NCBI RefSeq assembly: GCF_000143415.4
Contig: NW_003314290.1
Coordinates: 1,822,116 to 1,886,115, forward strand
Reading direction: 5' to 3'
DNA: 64,000 nt
Source: Selaginella moellendorffii
Lineage: Eukaryota; Streptophyta; Lycopodiopsida; Selaginellales; Selaginellaceae
A program made the position numbers and the translations under genes. Below the pieces are notes generated by a model that made no database searches, was not told the origin of the DNA, and was given only the letters and a program-made list of their open reading frames with translations. Below are positions 44,820-56,600 of the stretch, one piece after another; within the stretch, counting starts at the first letter, position 1; each line of letters begins with the position of its first letter.

Positions 44820-45240
44820 ATGGCAAGCACAAAATCTGTAAGTGAGGCAGAAAAGGAGACGGAGAAGGAGATAGGTGAAGATGTAGAATATATAAGTCTT
44901 CCAAACTCCCCGTACTATACTCCAGGTGATCATTTTTCTGAACAAACGGCAACATTAACAACTATCGAGAACGCCCCAGTAACGTCAGAGACAACAATCC
45001 AAAGCAAAACAACAGACCCGGAGAAGGATGATAGTACCGCTGAGAATACCAAAAAGGAGGTGTCCACTAGCGCTCAGGCTTATAATGGCATGTGCCCTCA
45101 TGCCATTTACTTGATCACCAAATACCTTTTTCCCTTTGCACTAGTATATCTTAATACCGGTTTGAGAAATAGAATGGCATGTGCCCTCAGGCCTTTTACT
45201 AAATCACCTTTGAAAGAAATGCAAGCCTCTATGTCATAAA
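44820..45240 (+). CDS. Possible small Glu/Thr-rich protein of the element
   Basis: The ATG at 44820 opens MASTKSVSEAEKETEKEIGE, then an acidic, Thr-rich sequence. The last 50 residues read through two palindrome copies (NGMCPHAIY, RMACALRPF), so the real 3' end or an intron probably lies before 45080. There is no recognisable domain. It could be a third gene or a further exon. Confidence 0.3.
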
Positions 45241-45713
45241 AAAAAGGTACTAGAGAAATTCCTTAATAATATGAATGTTATTTAGTTTCATGAAAATACA
45301 CTAAGGGTCAAATGAGTTAAATGACTTCTCCAAACTAGCAATGCCTCTTGCTACACCTTCACAATTAGATTTGTTAGAAAAAGATAACATTGAATAATAT
45401 CTAAATGTTCTCACCATTAAGTTATATGTCTGGCTAATAGGAATGACGTTCATCTTGGAAAGCTCACCACACGCTCAATGAACAAACAAATAGTGTGTGC
45501 GCGCATGCCATCGCTCTTCTTTAGCTTCAGATTCGGCTTGTTCACCTTGACAATGAGATTTATTATACAACCAGATGGACTCAGTCTGGACATAAAGTCA
45601 CCGCGCTAGTCACCATGCCCCAGATATGTCTAGCCCCTGGACAAAAAACATATAATTTCACGTCATTTTCAAATACTTGAAAATTTGTACCTAGTCCCAT
45701 TTTACTGAATAAA

Positions 45714-45822
45714 TCCCACTTTAACGAAATAGAGCATCAAGGGAATTGCTTCTTTTCTTCTTTTTTTTGTTCTCTTAGCGCTAAGAAGATCTGTTTGGTG
45801 ACGAACCGATCTTCCTAGTGCC
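45714..45822 (-). repeat. Right terminal region of the large element
   Basis: The exact reverse complement of the left 19-mer is at 45714-45732. One hairpin unit (GCGCTAAGAAGATCTGTTTG to AACCGATCTTCCTAGTGCC) lies at 45776-45822. Compared with the left end there is one hairpin instead of three and a 43-bp spacer instead of 8 bp. Confidence 0.85.
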
Positions 45823-45894
45823 AAAGGAATTGCTTCACGGTTTTTTTAATGTTTACTCAAGTTTATTTGTCATTTTCATGCAAATATATAAATC

Positions 45895-48800
45895 ATGCCA
45901 CAACAGAAGAAGCATGCCAGTCAACCTCAATGGACCTGTTCTCCAAGAAATCGACTAGATCGTTGTGCTAGATTCACTAGGGACACCTCACAAGTTCAAA
46001 GTGCTAATTCGGAGGAAGACCATAGTGGGAGCAGTGGTGTCCAAATCCAAGTAATGGTTGATCCTGATCTAGGTGTTAGCATGCAAGAGCTAGATGGTTC
46101 TAGAGAGCATGGAAATGTAGAAGCTAGCTATAGCACAAGAGAAGTTGCTGGTGGTAGTGCCATAGGTGGTGGTGTGGAACTTGGTGGCAGAAATGAGGCA
46201 CCTAGTGCTATAGGTGGTGGGGTAGATCTTGGTGGTGGAAATGGCAGACATGCTATTGCTCCTGAAGGTCACAGAAATGAGGTGGTAACTATGCTAGAGG
46301 CCGACACGATCTTGAATGAGCAAGTACGCGAGACTATTGTCCAGGCTCAAGAATGAACTATCAACAGGGTGTTAGGTGAAATGGCTTGAAAAGGATCCCG
46401 ACATCTTGAGATTCCACTTTGCCGTCTTAAGCAGAGTCACTGGGTGCGCTCAGCTTATGACCTCAACATGGCTAATTATACCTCTTTCACAGAGGTTGGA
46501 TTCGGGCACACTGCTAGATCATTTATTGTGTTGTCATCATTCCCTGGAACAAATCACATAGACATTGTTATTCACAAGATTGAGCAAACTTAGGATCAAA
46601 TATGGTAGAGGAAATCTCAAGAGTTTGATACTTTGATGGCATGCCACAAGGAAACACAAGCCTTTGTAGGCCGGATGTTCTTCATTATTGATGGAAACTA
46701 CCGGTGGCTTGCGTTTTGGAGGTGTATCCAAGAGAAGTTTTAAGATGATGATGAGCAACATATTTGTGTTCCAGTGACACTTGTGGAGCCATAAGATTGA
46801 AACCAAATTGTGAAGCTCAACTTGGCATGTCACAAGATCAACATGTAAGAATCTTTTACTTGTAACCTTTGTTCTCACCAACTATGTTACAGGCTTAATC
46901 AATTTGTTTTTCAAGCACATACCTTGGTCCATGATATCGAGCACCTTCGATATGTTGGCATGCTTTCTCTCGATGAAATCCAGATGTTGTATAGTCGTGA
47001 AGTTATGGAAGCAGTTCAAGCAAAGCTTGTAGCACATAAAGGCCAAGAGTTGTTTACTTGGTATTAGGTGCCTATGGATTTTTTGGTTGCGGTCTGGGCA
47101 AAGGTATCCTTTTCTTGCATGAACTTGTGTTTTCTACTCACAAGTTTTCCTTTTAGCCAATTGTCAAGGTGGAGCAAAACTCATATTTGAAGATTATGCA
47201 AGTGATGGATGAGGTGCAAAAGAACCTTGAACTACAACAAATTGAGCAGTGCATTTTGAACTTGAAGAAATCAAAGGTGAAGAAGCTACTTGCGATTGCA
47301 GACATTCGCCGCAATAAAGATTGGTTGGATTGCATTGCAAAGATATGCTCTCATGGCAGTAAGTTAGTCCCTTTTATCTTTCTCATTCTAGTTTGAAATC
47401 CTTATCCTTGCAGGAAATGGTAAAGCACTTGAAGAATTGATCTATACCATCGCAAAAAGCAAGCTCTCCTTCAACAAACAAACCTCTTGCTTGGAACTCC
47501 TCAACACTTGGCATCATAACAATGATAAAAGGTTGGAGAGCAAACTTAAGAATGTGATGAAGGAGAAGCTCTATATCACTCAGAGTATTGCAGCTGCTAA
47601 GGAGTTACTTCAAGTATGGGATACGAAGTTCCTTACTAGTGCTTGCACTGGCATAACACTTCCAGAATATGTCCGAGCTTCCCTTCAAGAGCTTGGGTGT
47701 AGCACACGTGGTTTTGACCCTTTATCCTATGGTGATTTACCATAGGATAACACCACGAAGCGGAACCTAAACCCTCTTTGTGCCACGTGACAGATGCCAC
47801 ATGTCACATGCCACATGTCCATGCCACGTGTCCATAGGAACCCGAGGTTCAGGGCCTTAAGCCACTGAACGATAGAACAGTGCCAAACTCCCAAGCATGG
47901 AACCAAGGAGTGTCGGAACCGAACCACGGAGAAACTCCCGAGCATAAAGCCCAAGGAGTGATGGGACAGGAGCCCGGAGCGACTTGGAACAGTCCTGGAG
48001 CAACCAGCATCCCAATGCCAGGACCAGCACGCAAAACGGAGCCAAACGGAGTTTGGTGCTATTTCGGTATACCGGTGGCCTAACGCGAGGATATGGGTAC
48101 TCCACCAACTAGCATGGAATGGAACTTGGGCTTAGACCCAAGCCGGACGCAGAACAAAGACAGGCACGCAAGCGGGAGTTAGACTATGCCTCAGGTTGGT
48201 CGGCCATGCCCGACCTACCCACTATCCCTACTATACATTTGGAACCCCCCACAGCCCTCCCCCCTTGAAGAACACACGCTTTGGGCTTTCACTTCAAGCC
48301 TCCCTTAGTATCAGGAGTTAGTCTCTAGAACAAGCTTGAAACTTACTAAATATGGAATGTCCCTAGATTGCGAATTTGGACACGGGACGAACACAATTGT
48401 GTTCAAGACGATCTCTACATTCTGTAGATATGCCAAATGAGCAAATCTGGACACTTTCCATAAATAGCATTTGGGACCGAAATGAGACCAACACAAAGGG
48501 CATGATAGCGAGGGTGTTTGGTAGACACGGTAAGCTATCATGTAGCGATATTGAGGGACTAATCTCAATACGCGAGGGTTCTTGCCAAGCCAGTGCAAGA
48601 CAGAGCAAAAGAGAACTAAGAGCCAGGCCGAGTATGCTCAGCTAGAAACACATAGGAGTTCCTACCTTATGTCCATCTGGCTAAGTACAGGTGCTAAGCC
48701 CAGTAAACTAACACTTGAACAAGAGGGACTGATAAAGGGAACCAGCAATACCGACCTCCTGCCATCGTGGCAGTAAGGTAAGAGTGTTCATAAGGACTAG

Positions 48801-50720
48801 CCAACAAGTAACTTTCGATACCCGAAGTCACATTCGCGACATTGGGGATGGATGGCTTCCTGATGGCAGCTCAAGCTCTATGAATTTCAAGAACTAGCTG
48901 GGCCAACCATTTTTCTCACGCCGCATGGCATATAGGTATATTGCAAGAAATTGACTTGTTTATTTAATCATGGCTCTTTTGTAGGTATTTAAATCATTGC
49001 TCAGGTCATCTAGTGTACACAGCAAGTGTTTTGCTCAAGCTCTTAACTAGTGGGAAGAAACTTGGTATGTATGAGCCAAAGTTCTAGTGTTCCACTACGC
49101 GGGAGTGAGAACTTTATCCATGGTACTTGGAGTTGTGGAAGCAAATGCCATCATCACCTTTTGAGCTTGATCTCTACCTCGATTGTCATCCAAGTTTGAT
49201 GAGTAAAATTTCCTAGTAGTAACTTATGTTTCTACTTTATTGTAGAGGCACTTTTGGAGGGAGTGGAGATGCCTCAAGACAGGGATGAGATTCATATTGA
49301 GTAGACCAAAGATGAACAAGTGGAGAACCCGGCTGAAAACTCTCTTGCCCCATCTCATCCTACAGTAGTTGCTCATTCCCCAAATCCTACTGCTGCTGCT
49401 TGTCCAGCCCCAATTGCTCAAAATGTACGAAGGCAGCTCCATAGTGACGATGTCCAAGAGAGTAAGAACTTGATTTCCAATGACCTTGCTTATTGTAATT
49501 TGGTTGTAGATGTCGGAGAAACCAGCCAACACGCTGTATGTCGATGTACAAATGCATTCTTTCCATCCCTCCCCACTGCTATAGAGGATGACCTCCAAGA
49601 GTTATCTTCATCGGCTTCATATAAACAGGTATGAAAAAAAACATGTATTAACTTTAATATTTCCTGGTTTTGAACACTATTTAGGTTTGCCCTCTTTCTC
49701 CTACGGGAAGTGTTGGCAATGTGAAAATAGTTATTAGGGATTACTTTTAGCTTTCTAACAACGTGAGTCGAGAGTCTTCTATGTTCCATCGATGGATGTG
49801 AGGATTGGGAATGAACAATACTTTCGGCATCGACCTCGCATTCTTCGACCTGCCTAATGCGTTACCACCTTTATAAGGTGACACTCCATCCTAGAACATC
49901 CTTCGACCGGACCATATTTCTCAAGTGCTCAATGTGGCATCCAAGGTGTTGTGATACGAGGGCATTATGCTAGTCATTCTTCCCCATTCTTTATTTTGGG
50001 GAGGTCTTCTTGCAACGATGGCGGAGAATGATGACTTTAGATTGGTTGAGTTTGCATTAGGCTGCCTACTCTCAAACATACCAGTGGAAACAAAAGGAGC
50101 AAGTGGCTGAATCCAAAAGGTTTGCATTTCCTTATTTTTCATATTTTAAATTGATTGCCTCTTTTCATTGTAGGTTTTAGTATGGAATTATCATGCTCTT
50201 TGCCACTACTCTTGCCATCACAATATTACACGAGCTGATGACCGTGCAAGTTTGGCATTGCTAGGATATGATAGCTCAACAGATATCATCCCAAATGTCA
50301 TCAACGAGGACCATCATATAAAGTTCCCTGGCTATCGACACCGTTCACCAAAGGCCATGCAAATCCTCCTAGAGTTTTTTTATCCTTCTAAGGGGATTGT
50401 GCTTGATACTATAACAGGTTTTGGTTTGATGGTGCTAGCAGCTAAAGAGACTAGGCATGCAGTTTTTGCACTAGAGAAGGAGAGTGCATTTGAAAGTGTT
50501 CTTGGGACATTTCATAATAGGTGATAATAAAGTATAAATTTCTCTTTATAGTAATTCCATCATGGTTGTGTATATTAGGTGGATCGATGATGTGGGTTAT
50601 AATTTGCCATGTTATGCAGAAGCAATGGCACAAGCTTATATACAACAAGAGCCCACAGTTAGAGAGTATAATACTATACAAACTGATCCTTTTGTGGATA
50701 TGGATGCTAAGGAAGACTAA
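45895..50720 (+). pseudogene. Dead copy of the ParB-like / DNA methyltransferase gene
   Basis: Exon by exon it matches the minus-strand gene at 60712-63968 and adds the first exon missing there: the ATG at 45895 begins a Gly-rich leader with two GGGVxLGG repeats. Later exons start near 46371, 46892, 47160, 47415, 48986, 49245, 49512, 49685, 50177 and 50580. Stops occur in most of them (for example TGA at 46385, TAA at 46741 and 46793), and one exon is split by a solo LTR. The methyltransferase motif I region is kept as LDTITGFGLMVLAAKE. Introns are retained, so the copy arose by DNA duplication or transposition. The last exon ends in DPFVDMDAKED. Confidence 0.85.
47698..48841 (+). mobile_element. 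Solo LTR (1,144 bp) inserted in the methyltransferase pseudogene
   Basis: Starts TGTAGC, ends GCGACA, flanked by the 5-bp direct repeat TTGGG (47693-47697, 48842-48846). Removing it restores the ancestral reading ELGDGWLP, which matches ELGNGWLP of the other copy. No internal coding region remains. It contains the TATACATTTGGAACCCC block that also occurs beside the C/G runs at 12260, 55520 and 59320. Confidence 0.9.
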
Positions 50721-51059
50721 GTTTAGTTTTTTCTTTAGTCAAATTTTTTAGTGGTAATATAGAGTTTCTTCTTTGACTTATGATATTTGTTTTCTTATTA
50801 AACTTATATTATTTAGCTTTTTCTTGGACTGAAAATATGTCTTAAGTTTCGAATAGAATTGTTGGTCCCTCCCGAACCAATCATTTAAACATCAACTTTT
50901 GTATTTGGTGGACTATATTGACTTTCATAGACTTTCATTGACTTAAGCTTAGCTCAAAAACTACCTAGCCCCTCATGATAGCATACATTCTAGCTTCTCC
51001 CCAGCTGATAACGCTACAAAAGCAGAGGGCTGTGGTAGCAAGAACATGTTATTGCTATG

Positions 51060-51460
51060 TCTCTGCAGTTAGAAAACAATGAAGTGTCTTGGGCATTTTG
51101 GACTACAAGCTTGATGATGCCTCGAAATCCCCCTTGAGGGCAAATGCAGTGACTAGGGAGTTCCATGAAACTTCATCTCGGTGTTTTGGAATCATCCTAA
51201 ACATCTCCATGGCCTCGTTAAAATTCCCGAACATCATTAGCATTTGGATCATTGCATTCCAGAGCCAGACGGGCTTTTCCTCTGGTCCTCCCATCACTTC
51301 AAGCATTTGTTGCAGATGTCCTTTTGGGCATGTTTTGAGGCATTTATGATCCATGAGAGCAACAATCTCGCTGCTTTGAATTGCTTCCCACTGCCTTGCA
51401 TTTTCCTCCTTAATGTGGAAAACAAAGAAAGAGAGAAAGCAAGGTCGAGCAAGCAAAAGA
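51060..51460 (-). pseudogene. PPR gene fragment, copy 1 of 3
   Basis: The minus strand reads WNAMIQMLMMFGNFNEAMEM and SWNSLVTAFALKGDFEA, two PPR-like motifs, with no intact gene around them. The same fragment recurs at 54300-54600 and 57840-58200, each in the same orientation beside family F copies or 2-kb repeats. Confidence 0.75.
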
Positions 51461-51543
51461 TCAAGGCCAAGCTCGAATCTGGACTCTATTGACTACTGTG
51501 AGTCACAACATTGGATCTAACCTTACAAGAATCTCATTACTTC

Positions 51544-52480
51544 TTATTCTTCCTCACTAGGATCAGAGCTTGAGCTTCTTCTGAGAGGTTGCAGACCTCT
51601 CTTAGTCATCTTGTATTTCACTCGTTGCCTATTTGGGTGCTCACTCAGTCTGAAGTTATCCTCAACATTGTTGTTGTATTCATCATTTATGTCGGGTTTG
51701 AATTTGAGCTCACCATACCGCTTGATGATCTCCTCCACACCCCCCACCTGAAAGTTGAAGAGATCCACGCATGCATTCCCTGGCCAGGCCCACATCTTGT
51801 TGAAGCCACCATTCTGCGCCACCATCTTTGCAGCTTCCAGGTCCTCAACATATTCATCATAAGTCTCTTGATCAAAATCCTGCTAATTAATCTTGTCATT
51901 GAATTCAACATCACGTGAGCAATTCATGTCCATTTGCAGCAATCTAACCAACAACATGGACTTGTCAAAAGTCCTCAACACCAACTCCCACTCATGTGCC
52001 AGCATCCGCACATCAAATACTAGCAGCGCCTGCACCTCCAGCGATCGCGCACTGCTGAACAGGTCCCGCTCCACCCAAGAGACCATCTTCTGCCGAAACT
52101 TTCTTGATCCCAGGCCACACCCTCGAATCTCACGGGGTATCATGCCTAACCTCATGTACTTGATCAGACGTCCGCTAAACAATGGCATCTCTTGCAGCTG
52201 CTGCTGTTCTGCTGCTGCTGGAGCTCTTCCTAGATTGCTTCGATCGTTGTTGGTGCCCTCTTGTAGCCGTCGATGCAAAGGCGAATATTGGTGTAAGTGA
52301 GGTCATTGTCCCAAATACCTTCGTAGTGCTCTTCATAGGACATGGGCTTCTCCTGGACGATAGCTTCCATCATGATTCTGCTGATACCCGACACTCTACC
52401 TTGCTTGCATGCATGACCGAATACATGCTAGATCTTGTAGTCTAGCCTTCGAAGTGCCATGTCCACAATGGCATAGAAGG
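51544..52480 (-). pseudogene. Family F copy 4, broken
   Basis: The minus strand carries nearly the full family sequence, including IREIRG-type and SRKFRQKMVSWVERDLFSSA segments, YDEYVEDLEAAKMVAQNGG and the Ser-rich tail SSSSDPSEEE at 51550. It has a stop near 51890 and shifts around 52250 in the Gln-rich stretch. It shows the C-terminal 70 residues that copies 1 and 2 lack. Confidence 0.85.
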
Positions 52481-52566
52481 CCATGTAGTGCCATTGCCTC
52501 TGTCCTAGACAATACATTATAGAGTCCACCAGGAAGTCACCCCTCCTTTTCATGAGTAGCTGCACC

Positions 52567-54290
52567 ATACCATAACCCTACAAACGGATGCTAAATTTTC
52601 TTAGTTTTTAGAGTAAAGAACGTACTTAAAATATTCAGATGAGATTCTCTTTTGTTTTGCAATATATTTTCTTGCAAAATGTACAACAAGAAATAGTGGG
52701 AAGTTCCTTAAGTCTACTGCTGCTAGGCAATCATAGTGTTCCTTTTTTCTGGGAATGAAAATGGTGGCATCTACTTTGGTATCTAGTGAAGAGTGCCTGG
52801 TAATCATGGCAGCAATAAATCTTGTATAATAATAAATTTGTGAGAGTTCAAATTATTAAAGCTAATAATAATCAAGGAGGACTTAGCATTGCATTGAATG
52901 AGGCCACAGAAAAATGCTATGTTATGAGGTCAAAGAGGCTGGAATTGAAAGCAAAAACAAGCAATAACTCCTCATGCAATAGATGAGCTCTTTACTATTT
53001 TCAATTAGGTCTGCTTCGAGGAGTTTTATCGGTCTTGCAACTACAAGCTTGCCACTGTTTGTGTGTTTTACAACCTGAAAAGCCAAAAAGTTGTCGTATA
53101 TAAATTAGTTGAAAGTCCCCATCTATAGTGTACTGAGACGACAAACAATCGGAACACTAGAGCAATACTAAATAGCTTAGCCTTGCCAAAACATGTAGAA
53201 TGTTCTTGGTTCCAGCAAACCACAATGAAGACTTGAAACAACCACTTTTTGCCGTGCCAAAACAACTCACTACAGGAACAAGGTGTTGTGTGCAATCAAC
53301 AGGCTTTGTAAACATTAGAAATAGTAGGAAATTTTACCTTCTTTCCCTTGGTGTTGCTACACACGTCTTTGATGTATAGAAGAGTTGGCTCGACTGTGCT
53401 GAATCTCAAGTGTTTAATGTTCTCAAAGACCAAGGAGAATAAAGATTTTGACGAGAGCAAGGGATAGGGTTCATTAAAAAACTTAAGTGATCTTTTGCTA
53501 CTTTTACTGCTTGACTTGCAATAAGTATAGTTCCTACTATATAATTGTTATATTTATAGATATAATATCCTATATTTACATACATATTCTATGTATAAAC
53601 TCAAATTCATAGAAGCTTTTCGTGTCTCATTAACTTTTTGATTCGTTCGTAAGAGGTTTATTGTTTTGTCAATTGCCTTGGAATGATGCCACTGGAGATC
53701 CACCTCTCGATATCTTCTAATGCACTTCTTCCTATCTTGGCTTCTTGCTCAGAAATTTGCCCCTTCTTTCGCCCTTGCTTTTGCCCCTAGAGTGCCTGGT
53801 TGAGAACCACCTGGAGTGCCTAGTTTTGCACCTGGAGTGTCGCCTGGAGTGCCTAGTTTTGCCCCTAGAGTGTCGCCTGGAGTGCCTAGTTTTGCCCCTG
53901 GAGTGCTGCCTAAAGTGCCTTGTTTCGCTCATAGAGCGCCTCTGTACAATGTGTAAAAACATTTTGAAGCCTTTGCAACTTCATTACCTCTTGGTTGAGC
54001 TTTTTGACATCATCACCAAACACATTTCTAGATGCCCCAAGAAATAGTGCATCCAAGAAAATCAACGAGTGATAAGGATTGTCTGGATGAATCCTGCTGG
54101 CTAAAAAGTGCTGAAGTTGTTGATGATGGGCCTTCTTGGCGTTGCTCTTACAACATTGAAAATAATCTTCAAAGGTCTCAATATTTTTGCTATGCCCTTT
54201 CCCCATTTTGGCCATGGCTTGGACAATCGTCCACTCAGGCACCCCCATCACTTTTAGATCTTCTCTTATGATAGCATACATTTTAGCTTC
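52567..54290 (-). repeat. 1.7-kb dispersed repeat, copy B
   Basis: Collinear with 25786-27480, with scattered substitutions and small indels. The minus-strand frame at 54281-53910 is longer here (VMGVPEWTIVQAMAKMGKGH, YFQCCKSNAKKAHHQQLQHF, HSLIFLDALFLGASRNVFG). It is followed by 33-nt units encoding an 11-residue Leu/Gln coiled-coil repeat at 53780-53930, there with two in-frame stops. The product is unknown. Confidence 0.8.
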
Positions 54291-54299
54291 TCCCTAGCT

Positions 54300-54610
54300 G
54301 ATATCGCTGCAAAAGTAGAGGGCCGTGGTAGCAACAACATGTCATTGCCATGTCTTTGCAGTCAGAAAACAATGAAGTGTCTTGGGCATTTTGGACTGCA
54401 AGCTTGATGCCGCCTTGAAACCCCCCTTGAGGGCAAATGCAATGACCAGGGAGTTCCATGACACTTCATCTCGGTGTTTTGGGATCATCCTAAACATCTC
54501 CACGACCTTGTTAAAATTCCAGGACATCATCAGCATTTGGATCATTGCATTCCAAAGCTAGATAGATTTTTTCCTCCGGTCCTCCCATCACTTCAAACAC
54601 TTGCTGCAGG
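54300..54610 (-). pseudogene. PPR gene fragment, copy 2 of 3
   Basis: The minus strand again reads the MIQMLMMSWNFNKVVEMFRM and SWNSLVIAFALKGGF motifs, joined directly to copy B of the 1.7-kb repeat. Confidence 0.75.
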
Positions 54611-56600
54611 TGTCCCTACTTTAGTCACTTAACCACACTTCCGACCACTTGGAGGAGTCTCACTCACAACCTCCATAAATCCTATTTCAAACTTACGGCT
54701 TGCTATCCTCGAGAATGGCATCCATGCCACTCAACCTTTGCACTTAGTCCAAGTGCTCCACGTGTTCGATCTCATGACTGACACCCCAAGGTACCACCGA
54801 CTTATCAGCCCGTTACGCTAAAGCCATATCCCTTCACCTGGGTCACACCGGTGGTCTAACACCACCTGCATCACAGTCCCGTATCTCAAAGACTGGGCCA
54901 TCCATCCATGAGTGATCATCTTAGATCCATTCCTTAGCATCCTTAGGATGCCCACAGACAAAAGGAATAACCTTCCCCAATATCCTTTTTCTAGTCCTCT
55001 CCAAGTCCCTTTTGTCCATGGTTATGTTTGCCAACACTGCCACTAGGTCAAGGCCCACAGGCCCGACCACTAAGTTCCACAGTCCTCTAGGACTTCCTCA
55101 GCACACGACTACATCCTTGGTCACTACACCAAAGGACTGCTCCTTTTCCTTCCCACAGTCTGGGCCTTTGGGACAACATTTCGGAATATCGTGGCCCTAT
55201 GCGAGCCTTGCGGGTACTCTCCCCGCCTTCTGCTTTTGGGTGCTTTAGCCATGGGCTTAGAGCTAGATTCCATTGAGCCACGCCAGGTATCCAAGTAGGT
55301 AGTGCCACCCATGCTTGGATTGGGAGCATCGACCATTCGATCTCTCAAGGGAACTAGAGCCGGCTCTTGAACACTTCACCAAGCTACCCCACTTGTCGGT
55401 TTATATTTACTCTAGTCTTGGATTTCCCAGTGGTCAGCTCATCACCCAACACCTGGGTACAACCTTCCTGGCCAAACTAGCTCCACTGGGCTCCAACCCC
55501 CACACTCTCCCTATTATACTTTTGGAACCCCCTGCACCCCCCCCCTCCCCCGGGGGGATGATCGCTTTGGGTTTTCACCCAACAGCCTGTATTAGTATTC
55601 GAACTCGGACTCGAACTCGGTCTCGGTCCTGGTTTCGGACTCCAACTCGGTCTCGGTCTCTGTTCCATCTTGGACTCCATCTCAGACTCCTTCTCAGGTC
55701 CATCTCGGACTCCATCTCAGGTCCATTTTAGGTCCATCTCGAACTCCATCTTGGGTCCATCTTGGACTCCATCTCGGGTCCATCTCGGGTCCATCTCAGG
55801 TCCATCTTGGACTCCATCTCGGGTCCATCTTGGACTCCATCTCAGACTCCATCTCGGGTCCATCTTGGACTCCATCTCGGACTCCATCTCGGGTCCATCT
55901 CAAGTCCATCTCGAACTCCTCCACGTGTCGTGTCTTGGTCCTCTTGTGTCCCTTTTCTAGAGACTCACTTATTTCTTGCTTTGTGCTTGTTCCTCAAGCA
56001 CTTCATTGAGAGTTCCACTCCCGCTCTCGACCTTTCAAGTCGGAGCTTTTAGTCCAAACGTGTTATGCTCATTTGGCTTTCACTTTGGCCACTGCCACGT
56101 GGCACCCTTTCAGCTCCACTTTGGGGCCTAGGGATTTTGTGTCTCACACAAACACAATCACTACATCGAGGCAACTGAGAGGGGATTCCATTTGGTTGCA
56201 AGCTGTAAGTTGACAGTTTTGTTATGATAGTAGTTCTTTGAAGGGGAAATTGACTCTCGCTATGAGTGCAGCCTCACTTGTCGAGCACATTTTGGATGCT
56301 GGAAAAGTTCCATCACCATGAGCATCGTTGTAGAAGCAGCGCTGGAGAGGCTGCTCAACCGATCCAGGGCCGAGCTCGCGTGGCTAACTCCAGCGTGACG
56401 ATACCAAGATTTCCTTGTCCAAGAAAATCCTTGAAATTGTTCCTCTCCCAGCTTGCTTGCATTTCTCTTGCATCCTCCTTAATCTATAGCGTCAGAAAGA
56501 AAATAATGAAACACAAGAAGGAGAGATGCTTGGCCCTTATGGCTTTTTTGATATGATCTCTCTTTTGTTCTTGGCCATTGCTGCTGTTATGTGAGAGAGA
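54611..56600 (+). repeat. 2-kb dispersed repeat, copy 1, with C-run and minisatellite
   Basis: Collinear with 58395-60440, from TTTAGTCACTTAACCACAC to CTCTCTTTTGTTCTTGGCCA. It contains the block TATACTTTTGGAACCCCC with a C run at 55535-55550, a minisatellite of GGACTCCATCTC / GGGTCCATCTC units at 55670-55945, and a non-coding tail. The shared central block with the two solo LTRs suggests LTR retrotransposon material, but ends and target duplications were not identified. Confidence 0.75.

Larger units (their letters stand above)
33528..45512. repeat. About 30 dispersed copies of a 24-bp palindrome
   Basis: Core GGCRTGWGGCCWCAYGCC, usually extended by AAT / ATT. Approximate starts: 33528, 33603, 34845, 35035, 35177, 36649, 37927, 37985, 38061, 38821, 38951, 39115, 39190, 40056, 40126, 40160, 40765, 40863, 40935, 42782, 42839, 44180, 44327, 44488, 44678, 45085, 45173, 45491; partial ones at 39373 and 40741. 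Copies differ in the outer bases but keep dyad symmetry. They occur in introns, intergenic DNA and coding sequence of both strands, all inside 32071-45732. Confidence 0.9.
32071..45732. mobile_element. Putative 13.7-kb TIR-bounded element with ParB/HAD and DUF7869 genes and dispersed palindromes
   Basis: Bounded by a perfect inverted 19-mer, with matching hairpin units outside it (left 31852-32062, right 45776-45822). It contains two long divergent genes (minus 38113-32508, plus 41040-44169), a possible small third gene (44820-45240) and about 30 copies of one palindrome that I did not notice outside these ends. Shared ends, confined repeats and plausible DNA-processing domains support a single transposing or integrating unit. 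No target-site duplication could be fixed, because the outer limit of the ends is uncertain. I know of no described element with this gene set. Confidence 0.65.

Noticed and set aside
33528-45512. CRISPR-like array
   Set aside because: The palindromes are spaced irregularly over 12 kb, in coding and intron DNA of a eukaryote; there are no regular spacers.
31835-45840. CACGG as target-site duplication of the large element
   Set aside because: CTCACGG (left) and TTCACGG (right) occur near both ends, but the outer limits of the terminal repeats are not certain, so this may be chance.
55590-55960. Ser/Pro-rich proteins over the minisatellites
   Set aside because: Frames are open only because the repeat unit length keeps phase; the two copies do not conserve a protein.
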